Assembly: GCF_003287955.1 (NCBI RefSeq)
Contig: NZ_QMKP01000001.1
Span: forward strand, 248,001 to 312,000
Origin: Arthrobacter sp. AQ5-06
Lineage (GTDB): Bacteria > Actinomycetota > Actinomycetes > Actinomycetales > Micrococcaceae
Direction: 5' to 3'
Length of the DNA stretch: 64,000 nt
The notes under the pieces were generated by a model, which saw only the letters and a program-made list of their open reading frames with translations, was not told where the DNA came from and ran no database searches. The translations under genes and the position numbers were made by a program. Of the stretch, positions 8,685 through 17,397 are shown piece by piece (the stretch's first letter is position 1; the number at the start of each line of letters is the position of its first letter).

Positions 8685-9908
8685 TCAGTGGATCGACGGC
8701 ACGGTGCGTGGCCTGACGACCAGCCAGAGGCCCGCTATCGCCAGCAGTATGCATGCGGCCTGCACGGCGCCCATGGGGGTGGAGCTGGTGATGCCCAACC
8801 AGCCCGCCACCGGCGAAACCAATCCGGCCATGAGGAAGGTCGCGGCACCCAGGAGGGACGCTGCCGTCCCGGCCTGTGCGCCGTGGCTGCTCAGAGCCAG
8901 CACCTGCACGCAGGGGAACGTGAAGCCTGCGCCCATGATGTAGAACCAGAGCGGAACCATCACACCCCAGAGCCCCAGGCCCGCCTGGTCAAAGACCACG
9001 ATCAGCAGGGCCATGAGGAACATCCAGGCTGTGGAACAGGCAAGGATCCACTGCGGCGGGACAGTGCGGATGAGCCTGGAGCTGATCTGGACGCCGGCCA
9101 CAATGCCGAGGGAATTGATGCCGAACAGCAGGCCATATTCCTGCGGCGAGAACCCGAAAATGTCTTGGAACAGGAACGGCGACGCGGACAGATACGTGAA
9201 GAGGCCGGCAAAGTTCATGCCGCCCACAATCAGCAGGCCAACGAAGATCCGGTCCGTGAAAAGAACCTTGTAGCGCTGGCCGGCAGTCATGCCGGACAGG
9301 CCGCGCTTCTCCGGTGGCAATGTTTCACGGACCAGGAAGAGGGCCGCGATGATGACCAGGGTGCCGTAGCCGGCCAGGAACACGAAGATTCCAGGCCAGG
9401 GCATCAGCAGGAGCAGTTGCGATCCGATCACCGGGGCCAGGATCGGCGCCAGTCCGTTCACCAGGGCCATGCGCGAGAACATCCGGACCATGGCATAGCC
9501 GGAGAACAGGTCGCGCACCATTGCCATGGCCACCACGCCGCCGCCTGCTGCCCCCACGCCCATGAGGACGCGGAAGAGGCCCAGTGTGGAGATGTCGGTG
9601 GACAGGGCTGCTCCCACGGAGGAGGCGATGTGCAGGGCGGTGGCCAGGATCAGCGGGAGCCGCCGGCCGAACTTGTCGCTGAACGGGCCCACCACCAGCT
9701 GGCCGAGGGCAAAGCCCACGGTGGTGCCGGCCAGGGTCAGCTGGACCTGGGCCTCGGTGACCCTCAGGCTCGCTTCCAGTGCCGGGAACGCGGGCAAGTA
9801 CAGATCGATCGTGAAGGGACCCAACGCGGTGAGGGCGCCGAGGAGGAGGATGTACAACAGTTTCCGGCGGCGGGTCAGCGAATCGCCCGGATTCGAGTGA
9901 ATGGTCAC
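8685..9908 (-). CDS. Bcr/CflA family multidrug MFS transporter
   Basis: 407 residues from GTG 9908; an earlier in-frame start would add a polar, non-homologous stretch. Twelve hydrophobic segments. Family signatures: FTIDLYLPAFP in TM1, QLTLAGTTVGFALGQLVVGP in TM2, motif A GPFSDKFGRRLPL, and RVLMGVGAAGGGVV in TM4. Proton-coupled drug efflux at the cytoplasmic membrane is the family role; substrate is not predictable. Confidence 0.88.
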   Translation of the reverse strand: MTIHSNPGDSLTRRRKLLYILLLGALTALGPFTIDLYLPAFPALEASLRVTEAQVQLTLAGTTVGFALGQLVVGPFSDKFGRRLPLILATALHIASSVGAALSTDISTLGLFRVLMGVGAAGGGVVAMAMVRDLFSGYAMVRMFSRMALVNGLAPILAPVIGSQLLLLMPWPGIFVFLAGYGTLVIIAALFLVRETLPPEKRGLSGMTAGQRYKVLFTDRIFVGLLIVGGMNFAGLFTYLSASPFLFQDIFGFSPQEYGLLFGINSLGIVAGVQISSRLIRTVPPQWILACSTAWMFLMALLIVVFDQAGLGLWGVMVPLWFYIMGAGFTFPCVQVLALSSHGAQAGTAASLLGAATFLMAGLVSPVAGWLGITSSTPMGAVQAACILLAIAGLWLVVRPRTVPSIH

Positions 9909-10098
9909 GGAGACCAATCCTAGGCCCGGAAGTTCCAACTTTCCGGGGTTGCAGGCGCGCCGTACGGCCAACCCGGAAGTTTGCCCTGAACCTGAATGAT
10001 AGTTTTGGGGGGCGGGACCGTGCTGCCGCGGGCTCCCACAGCACACGGAAGCCGAATCGACCAGGCAGCAGACTATGCAACAAGTTAGGCGGGAACCG

Positions 10099-10953
10099 AT
10101 GAGCGGACGTCACACCGGGCGCACCAGCCAGGGATTGCGGATCACCGCGCTGCCCAGGACGCTGAAGCTACTCTTTCGCCTGGCCCCCCGCCAGCTCAAC
10201 GACGAAATCGCCTTCGCTAAGGTTGAGCTCAAGCGCAAGGGCATCCAGGTGGGCGTCGCCGCCGCCTTCTTCGCTGTCGCGCTGATCTTTGTGGCGTTCC
10301 TAGTGGTTGGCCTGATCGTGGCCGGCATCATGGGCCTGGCCACCATCATGCCGGCGTGGCTGGCCGCGCTGCTCGCCTGCGCGCTGTTCCTGATCATCGC
10401 CCTCATAGGTGCCCTGATCGGCCTCCGCAAATTCAAGCAGGCCATGCCCCTGGTTCCGGCCGAGACCATCCGCGGGATCAAACACGATCTTGGCATTGCC
10501 AAGGAAGGCTCGGGCTTCAACGCCGCGCAGCTAGATCCGGCGAGCCCGGAGGCCAAGGCCGCCAAGGCTGCCAAGGACGAAGCTGCCGCGAAGGCCAAGG
10601 CCGAGAAGGAAGCCAAGGCCGAGGCGCATAAACAGGAGTTCCCGCACGCGTCCGAGCCCGAGCTTCACCGCCGCCTGGAACAGCGCCGGCAACACCTGGC
10701 CCAGGTCCGCGACGAACTTGATACCGAGCTCAACATCAAGCCGCAGGCCATGTTCCTGCTGGGCGCTGCCAAGGAAAAACTGGGGGAGGGAAAGGCAGCC
10801 GTTGAACACGGCGCGGCCGCGGCCAGCCAAAAATTCGCTGCCTTGTCGGGATCCCCGGACGGTGCCGGCCTCCGCTGGAAGCCGCTTGCCGCCCTTGCCG
10901 CCTCAGCAACGATCTTCGTGGTGCTCCTGCGCAGGTTGCTGCGGAACCCATAG
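10099..10953 (+). CDS. phage-holin-family (Holin-X/DUF1469-like) membrane protein
   Basis: 284 residues from ATG 10099 (GGCGGG element 8 nt upstream). A short basic head with LPRTLKLLFRLAPRQLNDEIAFAKVELKRKG, two membrane helices (about residues 50-110), a long Lys/Ala/Glu-rich coiled-coil region (about 140-200) and a third C-terminal membrane segment next to RRLLRNP. This is the actinobacterial Holin-X/DUF1469 architecture; despite the family name nothing phage-like surrounds it. Probably an envelope-associated cellular protein. Divergent from the exporter gene, followed by the phosphatidyltransferase. Confidence 0.75.
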   Translation: MSGRHTGRTSQGLRITALPRTLKLLFRLAPRQLNDEIAFAKVELKRKGIQVGVAAAFFAVALIFVAFLVVGLIVAGIMGLATIMPAWLAALLACALFLIIALIGALIGLRKFKQAMPLVPAETIRGIKHDLGIAKEGSGFNAAQLDPASPEAKAAKAAKDEAAAKAKAEKEAKAEAHKQEFPHASEPELHRRLEQRRQHLAQVRDELDTELNIKPQAMFLLGAAKEKLGEGKAAVEHGAAAASQKFAALSGSPDGAGLRWKPLAALAASATIFVVLLRRLLRNP

Positions 10954-10995
10954 CAACACAACACGTCACACTGGGCTCTAAGGAAGGGGGGCGGA

Positions 10996-11619
10996 TTGAA
11001 GTTCATCGGCGCTGGCGCGCGGCCCGGCCGCCCCCAGATTAACCACGACCGCGTCTTCACCATCCCCAACGCCCTGACGGTGCTGCGCTTTATGGGCGTG
11101 CCGCTTTTTGTCTGGCTGGTGCTGGCCCAGAAGGAGTATGGGATCGCCGTTGTGGTTCTGGTGGCCATGGCGGGAACCGACTGGATTGATGGCTACGTGG
11201 CCCGCCGCTTCGACCAGGCGTCCAAGCTGGGCCGGGTCATGGATCCGCTGGCTGACCGGCTTGCCCTGATTGTGGTGGCGGTCACCCTGGTGATTGCCGG
11301 CGTCGTCCATTGGCTGTACCTGGCCGCACTCCTGGTGCCTGACGCCGTACTCCTGGTGCTGACCCTCTCCTACTTCCGGGGCCATCCTGACCTGCCGGTG
11401 AGCCGTGTGGGGAAAGTCCGCACCGGACTCCTGCTTCTGGGCACACCCCTGCTGGTCCTGTCACGGTTGGACACCCCTTTCGCCGGGCCCCTGTATATTG
11501 CCGCCTGGATCGTACTGGGACTCGGGCTCGCCGGTCACTGGATTGCCGCGTACAACTATTTCTGGGCCATTCTGCGGAAGGGCCGTCAACAGTCCCATCA
11601 CGACGGCGGCATCGCCTGA
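10996..11619 (+). CDS. CDP-alcohol phosphatidyltransferase family protein
   Basis: 207 residues starting at TTG 10996, chosen because a strong AAGGAAGGGG element lies just upstream. Membrane enzyme that moves a phosphatidyl group from CDP-diacylglycerol to an alcohol. The signature D-G-x2-A-R-x8-G-x3-D-x3-D is complete: IDGYVARRF then GRVMDPLADR, near residues 63-87. Could be PgsA-like (glycerol-3-phosphate) or a cardiolipin synthase of this superfamily; the alcohol cannot be assigned. Overlaps the next gene by one base (TGATG). Confidence 0.87.
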   Translation: MKFIGAGARPGRPQINHDRVFTIPNALTVLRFMGVPLFVWLVLAQKEYGIAVVVLVAMAGTDWIDGYVARRFDQASKLGRVMDPLADRLALIVVAVTLVIAGVVHWLYLAALLVPDAVLLVLTLSYFRGHPDLPVSRVGKVRTGLLLLGTPLLVLSRLDTPFAGPLYIAAWIVLGLGLAGHWIAAYNYFWAILRKGRQQSHHDGGIA

Positions 11620-12527
11620 TGGTGTGGGTGGCGGTTCTGCTGGCCGTGCTTGGGGCATTCTGCCTTGCCCTCGGAGCGCAGAGGCAGGGGAGTGCCGTCA
11701 AAGCCGACACCGGCGGGCTGGCGCTGAGTTCAAACAGCTTCCTCCGCCTGCTCCGCAATCCGCGGTGGGTGCTGGGACTTCTCCTGCTGTGCGTCGGGAT
11801 GGGAATGAACGCGGTGGCACTGGTTTCCGCGCCGCTGACCGTGGTGCAGCCGATCGGCGCCATTGCGCTGGTCATTACCACCGTGGTGAACGCCCGCGAC
11901 CAGGACATCACCATCAACCGGGCCACCATGGTGTCCATCGCAGCCTGCGTGACCGGCTCCGCCCTCTTTGTCCTCCTCGCCGTCAACGTGACGCAGGAGA
12001 ACCACCACGTGAGCCAGGAGGACGAACTCACCATTGTGCTGCTGCTGGCACTGGCCGTCGGCGTGTTCGGCACCCTGGCGGTCATGTTCCGGCACCGGAC
12101 GAGCGCATTTGTCTACATCCTCGGCGCCGGCGTTCTGTTCGGCTTCGTCGCGGTACTGACACGCATCATCGGCAAACACCTGCTGGATCCGAACGGGCTG
12201 GCACTGCTCAATGTCCAGTGGTATTCGGTGGTGGCCATCGCAGCGGCCGGCGGCCTGGGTTCCTGGTTTGTGCAGAGCGCCTACTCGGGCGGCCCGCCGG
12301 ACCTAGTCATCGCCGGGCTGACGGTCATCGACCCGATCGTGGGGATCGCCATCGGCATCGTGATCCTGGGCGAGCTGCGCCCGGACGTCCACGCCGTGAT
12401 GGCGATTGCCATGGGCACGGCTGCTTCGCTTGCTATCGTGGGGGTGATCGCCCTTTCCAGGCACCATCCCGAGGTCACCAAGCGCAGGAAAGATGCGCGG
12501 AAGGCGGCGGGTAGGGCGTCCCACTAG
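11619..12527 (+). CDS. DMT-superfamily (EamA/NIPA-like) transporter
   Basis: 302 residues with nine to ten hydrophobic segments arranged as two halves, e.g. VLLAVLGAFCLALGAQRQGSA in TM1 and APLTVVQPIGAIALVI, then ...TVIDPIVGIAIGIVILGELR in the second half, typical of drug/metabolite or Mg-type NIPA transporters. Basic C-terminal tail KRRKDARKAAGRA. Start codon overlaps the upstream stop, so it is coupled to the phosphatidyltransferase. Substrate unknown. Confidence 0.8.
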   Translation: MVWVAVLLAVLGAFCLALGAQRQGSAVKADTGGLALSSNSFLRLLRNPRWVLGLLLLCVGMGMNAVALVSAPLTVVQPIGAIALVITTVVNARDQDITINRATMVSIAACVTGSALFVLLAVNVTQENHHVSQEDELTIVLLLALAVGVFGTLAVMFRHRTSAFVYILGAGVLFGFVAVLTRIIGKHLLDPNGLALLNVQWYSVVAIAAAGGLGSWFVQSAYSGGPPDLVIAGLTVIDPIVGIAIGIVILGELRPDVHAVMAIAMGTAASLAIVGVIALSRHHPEVTKRRKDARKAAGRASH

Positions 12528-12653
12528 CTTGTTTACCCAATTAGCGCACTTTTAGTACCAGCCGATTCTAAGAGGCCCCGCGCTACCGTGCCGGCGGCCA
12601 ATCGGTGCGGCCAGCGACAGCTGCCCGTGCCGTGACCTTCAGGAGCTCTTCAC

Positions 12654-13850
12654 GTGACAACGCCCACCAACCAGCCTCCCTTGACCATCCTGGTTGCCGC
12701 GGATACGTATCCGCCTCACATCAACGGGGCCGCTCAGTTCAGCTACCGTCTAGCCAAGGGTATGACCGGACGCGGCCACAACGTGCATGTGCTGGCTTGC
12801 CGTGCGGACAACGGCCCGAGCTTCACGGAGTTCCGCTCCGAGGCCACCGTGCACCGGCTCCGATCCCACGGGGTCTTCACCCACGAATACTTCCGCATCT
12901 GCTTCCCCTGGGAAATCAAGAAGGAGATCAGCCTCCTTTTCGATCGGGTTAAGCCCGATGTGGTGCACATCCAGAGCCACTACATGATCGGCGAGCACGT
13001 CCTTTACGAAGCGGCGAAGCGGGGCATCAGGATCGTGGCCACCAACCACTTCATGCCGGAGAACCTGAACCCGTTCTTGCCGTTCCCGCAGTGGTTCAAG
13101 GACATCATCGGAAAGATCTCCTGGAAGGACATGGGCAAGGTCATGGGCCAGGCTGACGTCGTCACCACGCCCACACCCCTGGCCGCGAAGGCCATGCACC
13201 AGCACGCTTTCCTGCGCAAGGTACTGCCGCTCTCCAACGGCATTGACTCTGCAGCCTATGAGCTGCAGCCCGGCGAAGTGATCGAACCGAACGCCAATCC
13301 AACAGTGGTTTTTGTGGGGCGCCTGGCCGAGGAAAAGCACGTGGACGTGCTGATCAATGCTGTGTCCAAGACACCCGCGGAGCTCAACGTCCATTTGGAA
13401 ATTGTGGGAGGCGGCGAAGTCCGCTCCGCTCTTGAAGCGCAGGCGGAACGGCTCGGACTCGGGGAGCGGGTGAAATTCCTGGGACTGACCAGCGATGAAG
13501 ACCTCCGGGAGGCCTACATCAAGGCGGATCTGTTCTGCATGCCGGGGACCGCCGAGCTTCAGTCCCTGGTGACCCTTGAAGCCATGTCAGCCTCCACGCC
13601 CGTCCTGTTGGCGGATGCCATGGCCCTGCCGCATCTGGTGCGCGACGGCGAGAACGGCTATCTGTTCACGCCCAACGACAGCGACGACCTCGCAGCCAAG
13701 ATCATAAGCATCCTCCAGCTGCCAGCCGAGGAACGGGCGGCAATGGGTCATGCCAGCCGGCGGATGGTGGAACCGCACAGCATCGAGGGCACGCTGCAGA
13801 CCTTCGAGGACCTCTACCGGGGTGCAAGCTACGACGACAAGGCGGTCTGA
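12654..13850 (+). CDS. GT4 family glycosyltransferase
   Basis: 398 residues from GTG 12654 with a preceding AGGAGC element. Two Rossmann domains (GT-B fold). N-terminal acceptor domain opens ILVAADTYPPHINGAAQFSY with the Gly-rich loop; the C-terminal nucleotide-sugar domain holds VVFVGRLAEEKHVDVLI, LGLTSDEDLREAY and the E-x7-E motif in PGTAELQSLVTLEAMS. Related to actinobacterial mannosyl- or glucosyl-transferases acting on membrane lipids (PimB/MgtA type); sugar donor not decidable. Nearby phosphatidyltransferase gives a lipid-envelope context. Confidence 0.87.
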   Translation: MTTPTNQPPLTILVAADTYPPHINGAAQFSYRLAKGMTGRGHNVHVLACRADNGPSFTEFRSEATVHRLRSHGVFTHEYFRICFPWEIKKEISLLFDRVKPDVVHIQSHYMIGEHVLYEAAKRGIRIVATNHFMPENLNPFLPFPQWFKDIIGKISWKDMGKVMGQADVVTTPTPLAAKAMHQHAFLRKVLPLSNGIDSAAYELQPGEVIEPNANPTVVFVGRLAEEKHVDVLINAVSKTPAELNVHLEIVGGGEVRSALEAQAERLGLGERVKFLGLTSDEDLREAYIKADLFCMPGTAELQSLVTLEAMSASTPVLLADAMALPHLVRDGENGYLFTPNDSDDLAAKIISILQLPAEERAAMGHASRRMVEPHSIEGTLQTFEDLYRGASYDDKAV

Positions 13851-13909
13851 CAGCGGTATCACAGTGGCCCGCTCCAGCCTGGCCGAGGCCTGCCATCCTG
13901 ACTGCGTGG

Positions 13910-13938
13910 TCTTGATGCCCGCCACGGTTTGCTAGAGT
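13910..13938 (+). promoter_or_regulatory. candidate promoter of tRNA(CAU)
   Basis: TCTTGA (13910-13915), 17-nt spacer, TAGAGT (13933-13938), again preceded by TTTGC as in both tRNA-Asn promoters. Confidence 0.45.
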
Positions 13939-13991
13939 GTTTTTGCCTTGCTGAAGCCGAAGTCCTCCGCGGACCACGCCCGCAGGGGCAT

Positions 13992-14065
13992 GGGGCTATA
14001 GCTCAGCTGGTTAGAGCGCGGGACTCATAATCCTAAGGTCCTCGGTTCAAGTCCGAGTAGCCCTA
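13992..14065 (+). tRNA. tRNA with CAU anticodon (Met, or lysidine-modified Ile2)
   Basis: 74 nt. Acceptor GGGGCTA/TAGCCCT (one G-U), discriminator A, D-arm GCTC/GAGC, anticodon loop CTCATAA, T-arm CTCGG-TTCAAGT-CCGAG. Not the initiator (no C-A mismatch at position 1-72). The GGGGCTATAGCTCAG front half is the one I associate with actinobacterial tRNA-Ile, so this may be the Ile2 species read as ATA after TilS modification; automated tools would say Met. The anticodon stem ends in a weak C/A pair. Confidence 0.9.
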
Positions 14066-14087
14066 CCCAAGCACCAGACCACCGTGG

Positions 14088-14130
14088 AACCGCGGCTGAC
14101 GAAAGATCGTCGGCCGCGGTTTCTTTCGTT
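14088..14130 (+). terminator. intrinsic terminator after tRNA(CAU)
   Basis: Stem AACCGCGGC (14088-14096) with GCCGCGGTT (about 14113-14121), an internal sub-hairpin GACGAAAGATCGTC in the loop, and the T-rich tail TTTCTTTCGTTTT. Confidence 0.8.
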
Positions 14131-14144
14131 TTCCCGTAATCTAC

Positions 14145-14170
14145 GGTAAGTTACTGACCAGTAACTTACC
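14145..14170. promoter_or_regulatory. 26-bp perfect-arm palindrome, candidate TetR-type operator
   Basis: Arms GGTAAGTTACT and AGTAACTTACC around GACC. The core at 14150-14165 has the form GTTA-N8-TAAC, identical in architecture to two sites between the TetR and carboxylase genes at 33.5 kb. It sits 72 nt upstream of the acyl-CoA dehydrogenase ATG and is AT-rich against a GC-rich background. Confidence 0.65.
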
Positions 14171-14241
14171 GCTGCCGCTGAGTCCCGGCCTGTCCTGCCA
14201 CGGCTGGCCCGTCCGCGCTGCTGATCTTTGCGAGGGAACCA

Positions 14242-15432
14242 ATGTCCAAAGCCTCTGTTGACATCAACAACCTTCCGTACGCCGACGGCGACTTCTTCGC
14301 CTTCGAGCAGCTTCTCACTGGCAAGGAGCAGGACCGGCTGGCCGAGATCCGGGGTTTCCTTGCCCGCGAAGTCCGGCCGATTGCCGTGGACTGCTGGAAC
14401 CGCGGCGAGTTCCCTATGGAACTCATTCCCAAGCTGGCCGAAATCGACCTGGTGAGCCCCGTGCGGCGCCAGGGCTACTCGAACCTCTTTGCCGGCCTGG
14501 TCCATGCCGAGGCCACACGCGCCGATACCTCCATCGCCACCTTCCTGGGGGTCCACGACGGACTGTTTACCGGCTCCATCGAAGCCCTCGCCTCCCAGGA
14601 ACAGCAGGAGGCGTGGCTCCCGGATATCTATTCGCTGAAGAAGATCGGCGCTTTCGGGCTTACCGAACCCCTGGGCGGTTCCGACGTAGCCGGCGGCACG
14701 CGCACCACGGCACAGCGGGACGGCGACACCTGGATCCTCAATGGCGCCAAGCGTTGGATCGGCAACGCTACATTCTCGGATTGGGTGGTCATATACGCCC
14801 GGGACCTCGCCGACAATCAGGTCAAGGGTTTTCTCGTGGACACGACGCTGCCAGGCTTCAGCGCCGCCAAGATTGAAAACAAGATCTCCCTCCGGACCGT
14901 CCAGAACGCGGACATCGTCCTGGAGAACGTGGTGGTTCCGGACTTCTTCAAGTTGGCGGGCGCCAACAGCTTCCGCGACACCAACAAGGTCCTGAAGGTC
15001 ACGCGGCTGTCCGTCGGCTGGCAGGCAGTCGGCCAGCAGCTGGCAGCCTTTGACGTGGCCCGCCGCTACGCCGTGGAACGTCACCAGTTCGGCCGTCCGT
15101 TGGCGTCGTTCCAGCTCGTCCAAAGCCAGCTGGTGCAGATCCTGGGGAATGCCGTCAGCTCGATGGGGATGATGGTCCGGCTTTCCCAGCTCGAGGACGC
15201 GGGCCAGGCCAAGGACGAACAGTCCGCCCTGGCCAAGGCATTCACCACCGCCCGGATGCGCGAGAGCGTGGCGATCGGCCGCAGCCTCCTGGGCGGCAAC
15301 GGCATCGTGACGGACTTCGAGATGGCCAAGATCTTTGCCGACGCTGAAGCCATCTACTCGTATGAGGGAACCCACGAGATCAACACCCTTGTGACCGGCC
15401 GCGCCATCACCGGGATCTCGGCCATCGTCTAG
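14242..15432 (+). CDS. acyl-CoA dehydrogenase, glutaryl-CoA-dehydrogenase/ACOX4-like subgroup
   Basis: 396 residues. FAD-dependent alpha,beta-dehydrogenation of acyl-CoA. N-terminal helical domain, the beta-domain motif GAFGLTEPLGGSDVAGG near residue 136, WILNGAKRWIGN, and the C-terminal SYEGTHEINTLVTGRAITG whose Glu is the catalytic base. That last block most resembles glutaryl-CoA dehydrogenase and plant ACOX4-type proteins. No electron-transfer or pathway partner is adjacent; the gene stands alone behind the palindrome at 14145. Convergent with the M23 peptidase gene. True substrate unknown. Confidence 0.87.
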   Translation: MSKASVDINNLPYADGDFFAFEQLLTGKEQDRLAEIRGFLAREVRPIAVDCWNRGEFPMELIPKLAEIDLVSPVRRQGYSNLFAGLVHAEATRADTSIATFLGVHDGLFTGSIEALASQEQQEAWLPDIYSLKKIGAFGLTEPLGGSDVAGGTRTTAQRDGDTWILNGAKRWIGNATFSDWVVIYARDLADNQVKGFLVDTTLPGFSAAKIENKISLRTVQNADIVLENVVVPDFFKLAGANSFRDTNKVLKVTRLSVGWQAVGQQLAAFDVARRYAVERHQFGRPLASFQLVQSQLVQILGNAVSSMGMMVRLSQLEDAGQAKDEQSALAKAFTTARMRESVAIGRSLLGGNGIVTDFEMAKIFADAEAIYSYEGTHEINTLVTGRAITGISAIV

Positions 15433-15464
15433 TGGCGTCGGCCTTAGGCGTCACTCGTCGGCCG

Positions 15465-15962
15465 TCAGCCAGTGTCCAGCCTCAGGGGCAGGAGGATGGA
15501 TGGGCGGAGGTCAGTGACGAATTCCAGCGGATTGACGTAGGCGTCCCCCCGCCTGACGCCCCAATGGACGCAGGGAACAGCGCCGCAGTGCCCGGGTTGC
15601 AGCGTTCCTAAGGTTTCGCCCTTTGCCACCACGGTTCCGGCTGTGAGTGTGCTTTCGACTGGCTCAAAACTGCTGCGGAGACCGCCCCCGTGGTCGATGG
15701 TGATCACGGGGCGGTCCACCACCACTCCCACAAAACTGACGGTGCCGGACTCCGGCGAGGTGACCGGGACGCCGTCGTGCGTTGCCTCAAGGTCCACGCC
15801 CCGGTGCCCGCTCATCCACGGCTTGGCCGGCGGGTCAAAGGCACGCAGCACCGCCGGCCTGGGGAAGAGCGGCCACTCCCAGGAGGCGCGCGGCGCTGTG
15901 TCCGCTGGAGCTGCCGCGGCCGGGAGCAGAAGCACGGCGGCGAGGACAAGTGTTGCTTTCAT
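15465..15962 (-). CDS. secreted M23 (LytM-type) peptidase-like protein
   Basis: 165 residues with an N-terminal signal peptide (MKATLVLAAVLLLPAAAAPA). Peptidase M23 fold: Zn-ligand motif GHRGVDLE near residue 53 and a terminal VPCVHWGVRRG near residue 131. In canonical M23 enzymes that second motif is HxH; here the first position is Cys (C-V-H), a form I recall as common among actinobacterial homologues beside rpsB. Catalytic activity is therefore uncertain; it may be an envelope factor. Divergent from rpsB, as in mycobacteria. Confidence 0.8.
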   Translation of the reverse strand: MKATLVLAAVLLLPAAAAPADTAPRASWEWPLFPRPAVLRAFDPPAKPWMSGHRGVDLEATHDGVPVTSPESGTVSFVGVVVDRPVITIDHGGGLRSSFEPVESTLTAGTVVAKGETLGTLQPGHCGAVPCVHWGVRRGDAYVNPLEFVTDLRPSILLPLRLDTG

Positions 15963-16043
15963 AAACCCAGCTTCCCGTGCCTAATACCTCGTGGGGAGTG
16001 CCCACTTTGGCTATGTGGAAAACGCCCGCCGAAGGCCCCGGGG

Positions 16044-16073
16044 TTGTCCTGCGGTTATTGGCCCCTGTAGTAC
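16044..16073 (+). promoter_or_regulatory. rpsB: candidate rpsB promoter
   Basis: TTGTCC (16044-16049), 18-nt spacer, TAGTAC (16068-16073). It would give an unusually long leader of about 285 nt before rpsB. Confidence 0.4.
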
Positions 16074-16079
16074 ACTTGG

Positions 16080-16365
16080 TGGAGCAGTTTGCTGTGCCCT
16101 CAACGCTTGCGTCAGCACGCCTCATTCAGGAATGCGGGGGAGCAGCAGCTGACTACGCGTATCCAGCCCTCTAATTCCGAAGCCCCGGCTTTGTATGAGG
16201 AGGATTGTGTCTCTTGCGGTCAGGGCCTCGCGGTCCTGATGAGAGTCGCAATGGATGCCAGGAGCACGGCCCGCCTTGGGCCACGCTAAATAACCGTCAA
16301 CTATTGGCAGGGTAAGAGAGCCTGAAAGGCTCTCTCATGAATGACCTGCCGGAAGGAGCGCCGGC
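16080..16365 (+). promoter_or_regulatory. rpsB: structured rpsB 5' leader
   Basis: No credible protein gene here. Visible structure: hairpin TCAGGGCC/GGTCCTGA with TCGC loop (16220-16239), hairpin AGAGAGCC/GGCTCTCT with TGAAA loop (16315-16335), and hairpin GCCGG/CCGGC (16348-16365) whose loop AAGGAGCG is the ribosome-binding site and which abuts the ATG. The arrangement suggests translational autoregulation of S2/EF-Ts, known in other bacteria, but this RNA does not match a family I can name. Confidence 0.5.
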
Positions 16366-17268
16366 ATGCCCGTCGTAACTATGCGCCAGCTGCTTGACAG
16401 CGGCGTCCACTTTGGACACCAGACCCGCCGTTGGAACCCGAAGATGAAGCGATTCATCTTCACGGAGCGCAACGGCATCTACATCATTGACCTTCAGCAG
16501 TCGCTGTCCTACATCGACCGCGCCTACGAGTTCGTAAAGGCCACCGTTGCACACGGTGGCACCGTACTCTTCGTCGGAACCAAGAAGCAGGCCCAGGAAT
16601 CCATTGCTGAGCAGGCTACCCGCGTTGGACAGCCTTACGTGAACCAGCGCTGGCTCGGCGGTATGCTGACCAACTTCCAGACCGTTTCCAAGCGCATCCA
16701 GCGCATGAAGGAACTGGAAGAGATCGACTTCGACGACGTCGCCGGTTCCGCGTACACCAAGAAGGAACTGCTGCTCCTTCGCCGTGAACTGACCAAGCTG
16801 GAAACCAACCTCGGCGGTATCCGCAACCTGACCAAGGCACCTTCCGTGCTCTGGATCGTGGACACCAAGAAGGAACACCTGGCCGTTGACGAAGCCAAGA
16901 AGCTGAACATCCCGGTTGTGGCCATCCTGGACACCAACTGCGATCCTGACGAAGTCGACTTCCCGATCCCGGGCAACGACGACGCCATCCGCTCCGTAAA
17001 CCTGCTGACCCGCGTTGTCGCCGACGCCGTTGCTGAGGGCCTCATCGCCCGCCACAACCGCGCCACGGGCACCACGGAAGCTCCGGAAGAGCCGCTGGCT
17101 GAGTGGGAGCGCGAACTCCTCGAAGGCAGCAAGACTGAAGAAGCTCCCGCCGCTGAGGCTGCTCCGGCTGCTGAAGAAGCTGCCGCTCCGGCGGCCGAAG
17201 AAGCAGCCCCGGTTGCCGAGGAAGCTCCGGCAGCCGCCGAGGCTCCCGCCGCCGACGCTGACAAGTAA
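16366..17268 (+). CDS. rpsB: 30S ribosomal protein S2
   Basis: 300 residues. Small-subunit protein, body of the 30S. Begins [32 protein letters not shown], the S2 signature; [19 protein letters not shown] and [29 protein letters not shown] are present. The core ends near residue 245; the remaining ~55 residues are an Ala/Glu/Pro-rich acidic tail (repeats of EEAAPA), as in other actinobacterial S2 proteins. The ATG follows the AAGGAG element that lies in a hairpin loop. First gene of rpsB-tsf. Confidence 0.98.
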   Translation: MPVVTMRQLLDSGVHFGHQTRRWNPKMKRFIFTERNGIYIIDLQQSLSYIDRAYEFVKATVAHGGTVLFVGTKKQAQESIAEQATRVGQPYVNQRWLGGMLTNFQTVSKRIQRMKELEEIDFDDVAGSAYTKKELLLLRRELTKLETNLGGIRNLTKAPSVLWIVDTKKEHLAVDEAKKLNIPVVAILDTNCDPDEVDFPIPGNDDAIRSVNLLTRVVADAVAEGLIARHNRATGTTEAPEEPLAEWERELLEGSKTEEAPAAEAAPAAEEAAAPAAEEAAPVAEEAPAAAEAPAADADK

Positions 17269-17286
17269 AACAAGTAAATCCGGATT

Positions 17287-17356
17287 CTCCGGCGCTGCCC
17301 GCAGCGCCGGAGCACCTGACAGGATGGCGGCTCACCCGGTGAGCCGCTGTCCTGTC
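17287..17356 (+). promoter_or_regulatory. two strong hairpins between rpsB and tsf
   Basis: Stem CTCCGGCGCTG/CAGCGCCGGAG (17287-17312) and a second around 17318-17356 (GACAGGA...GGCGGCTCAC with GTGAGCCGC...TCCTGTC). No T-tract, so more likely RNA processing, stability or attenuation than efficient termination. Confidence 0.5.
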
Positions 17357-17397
17357 GGTCCGTACACCACATACATTTTCTAGACAGAGGGGTTCCC

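Noticed and set aside
10099..10953. Prophage suggested by the holin-family protein
   Set aside because: Holin-X/DUF1469 proteins are common chromosomal genes in actinobacteria and no other phage gene is nearby.
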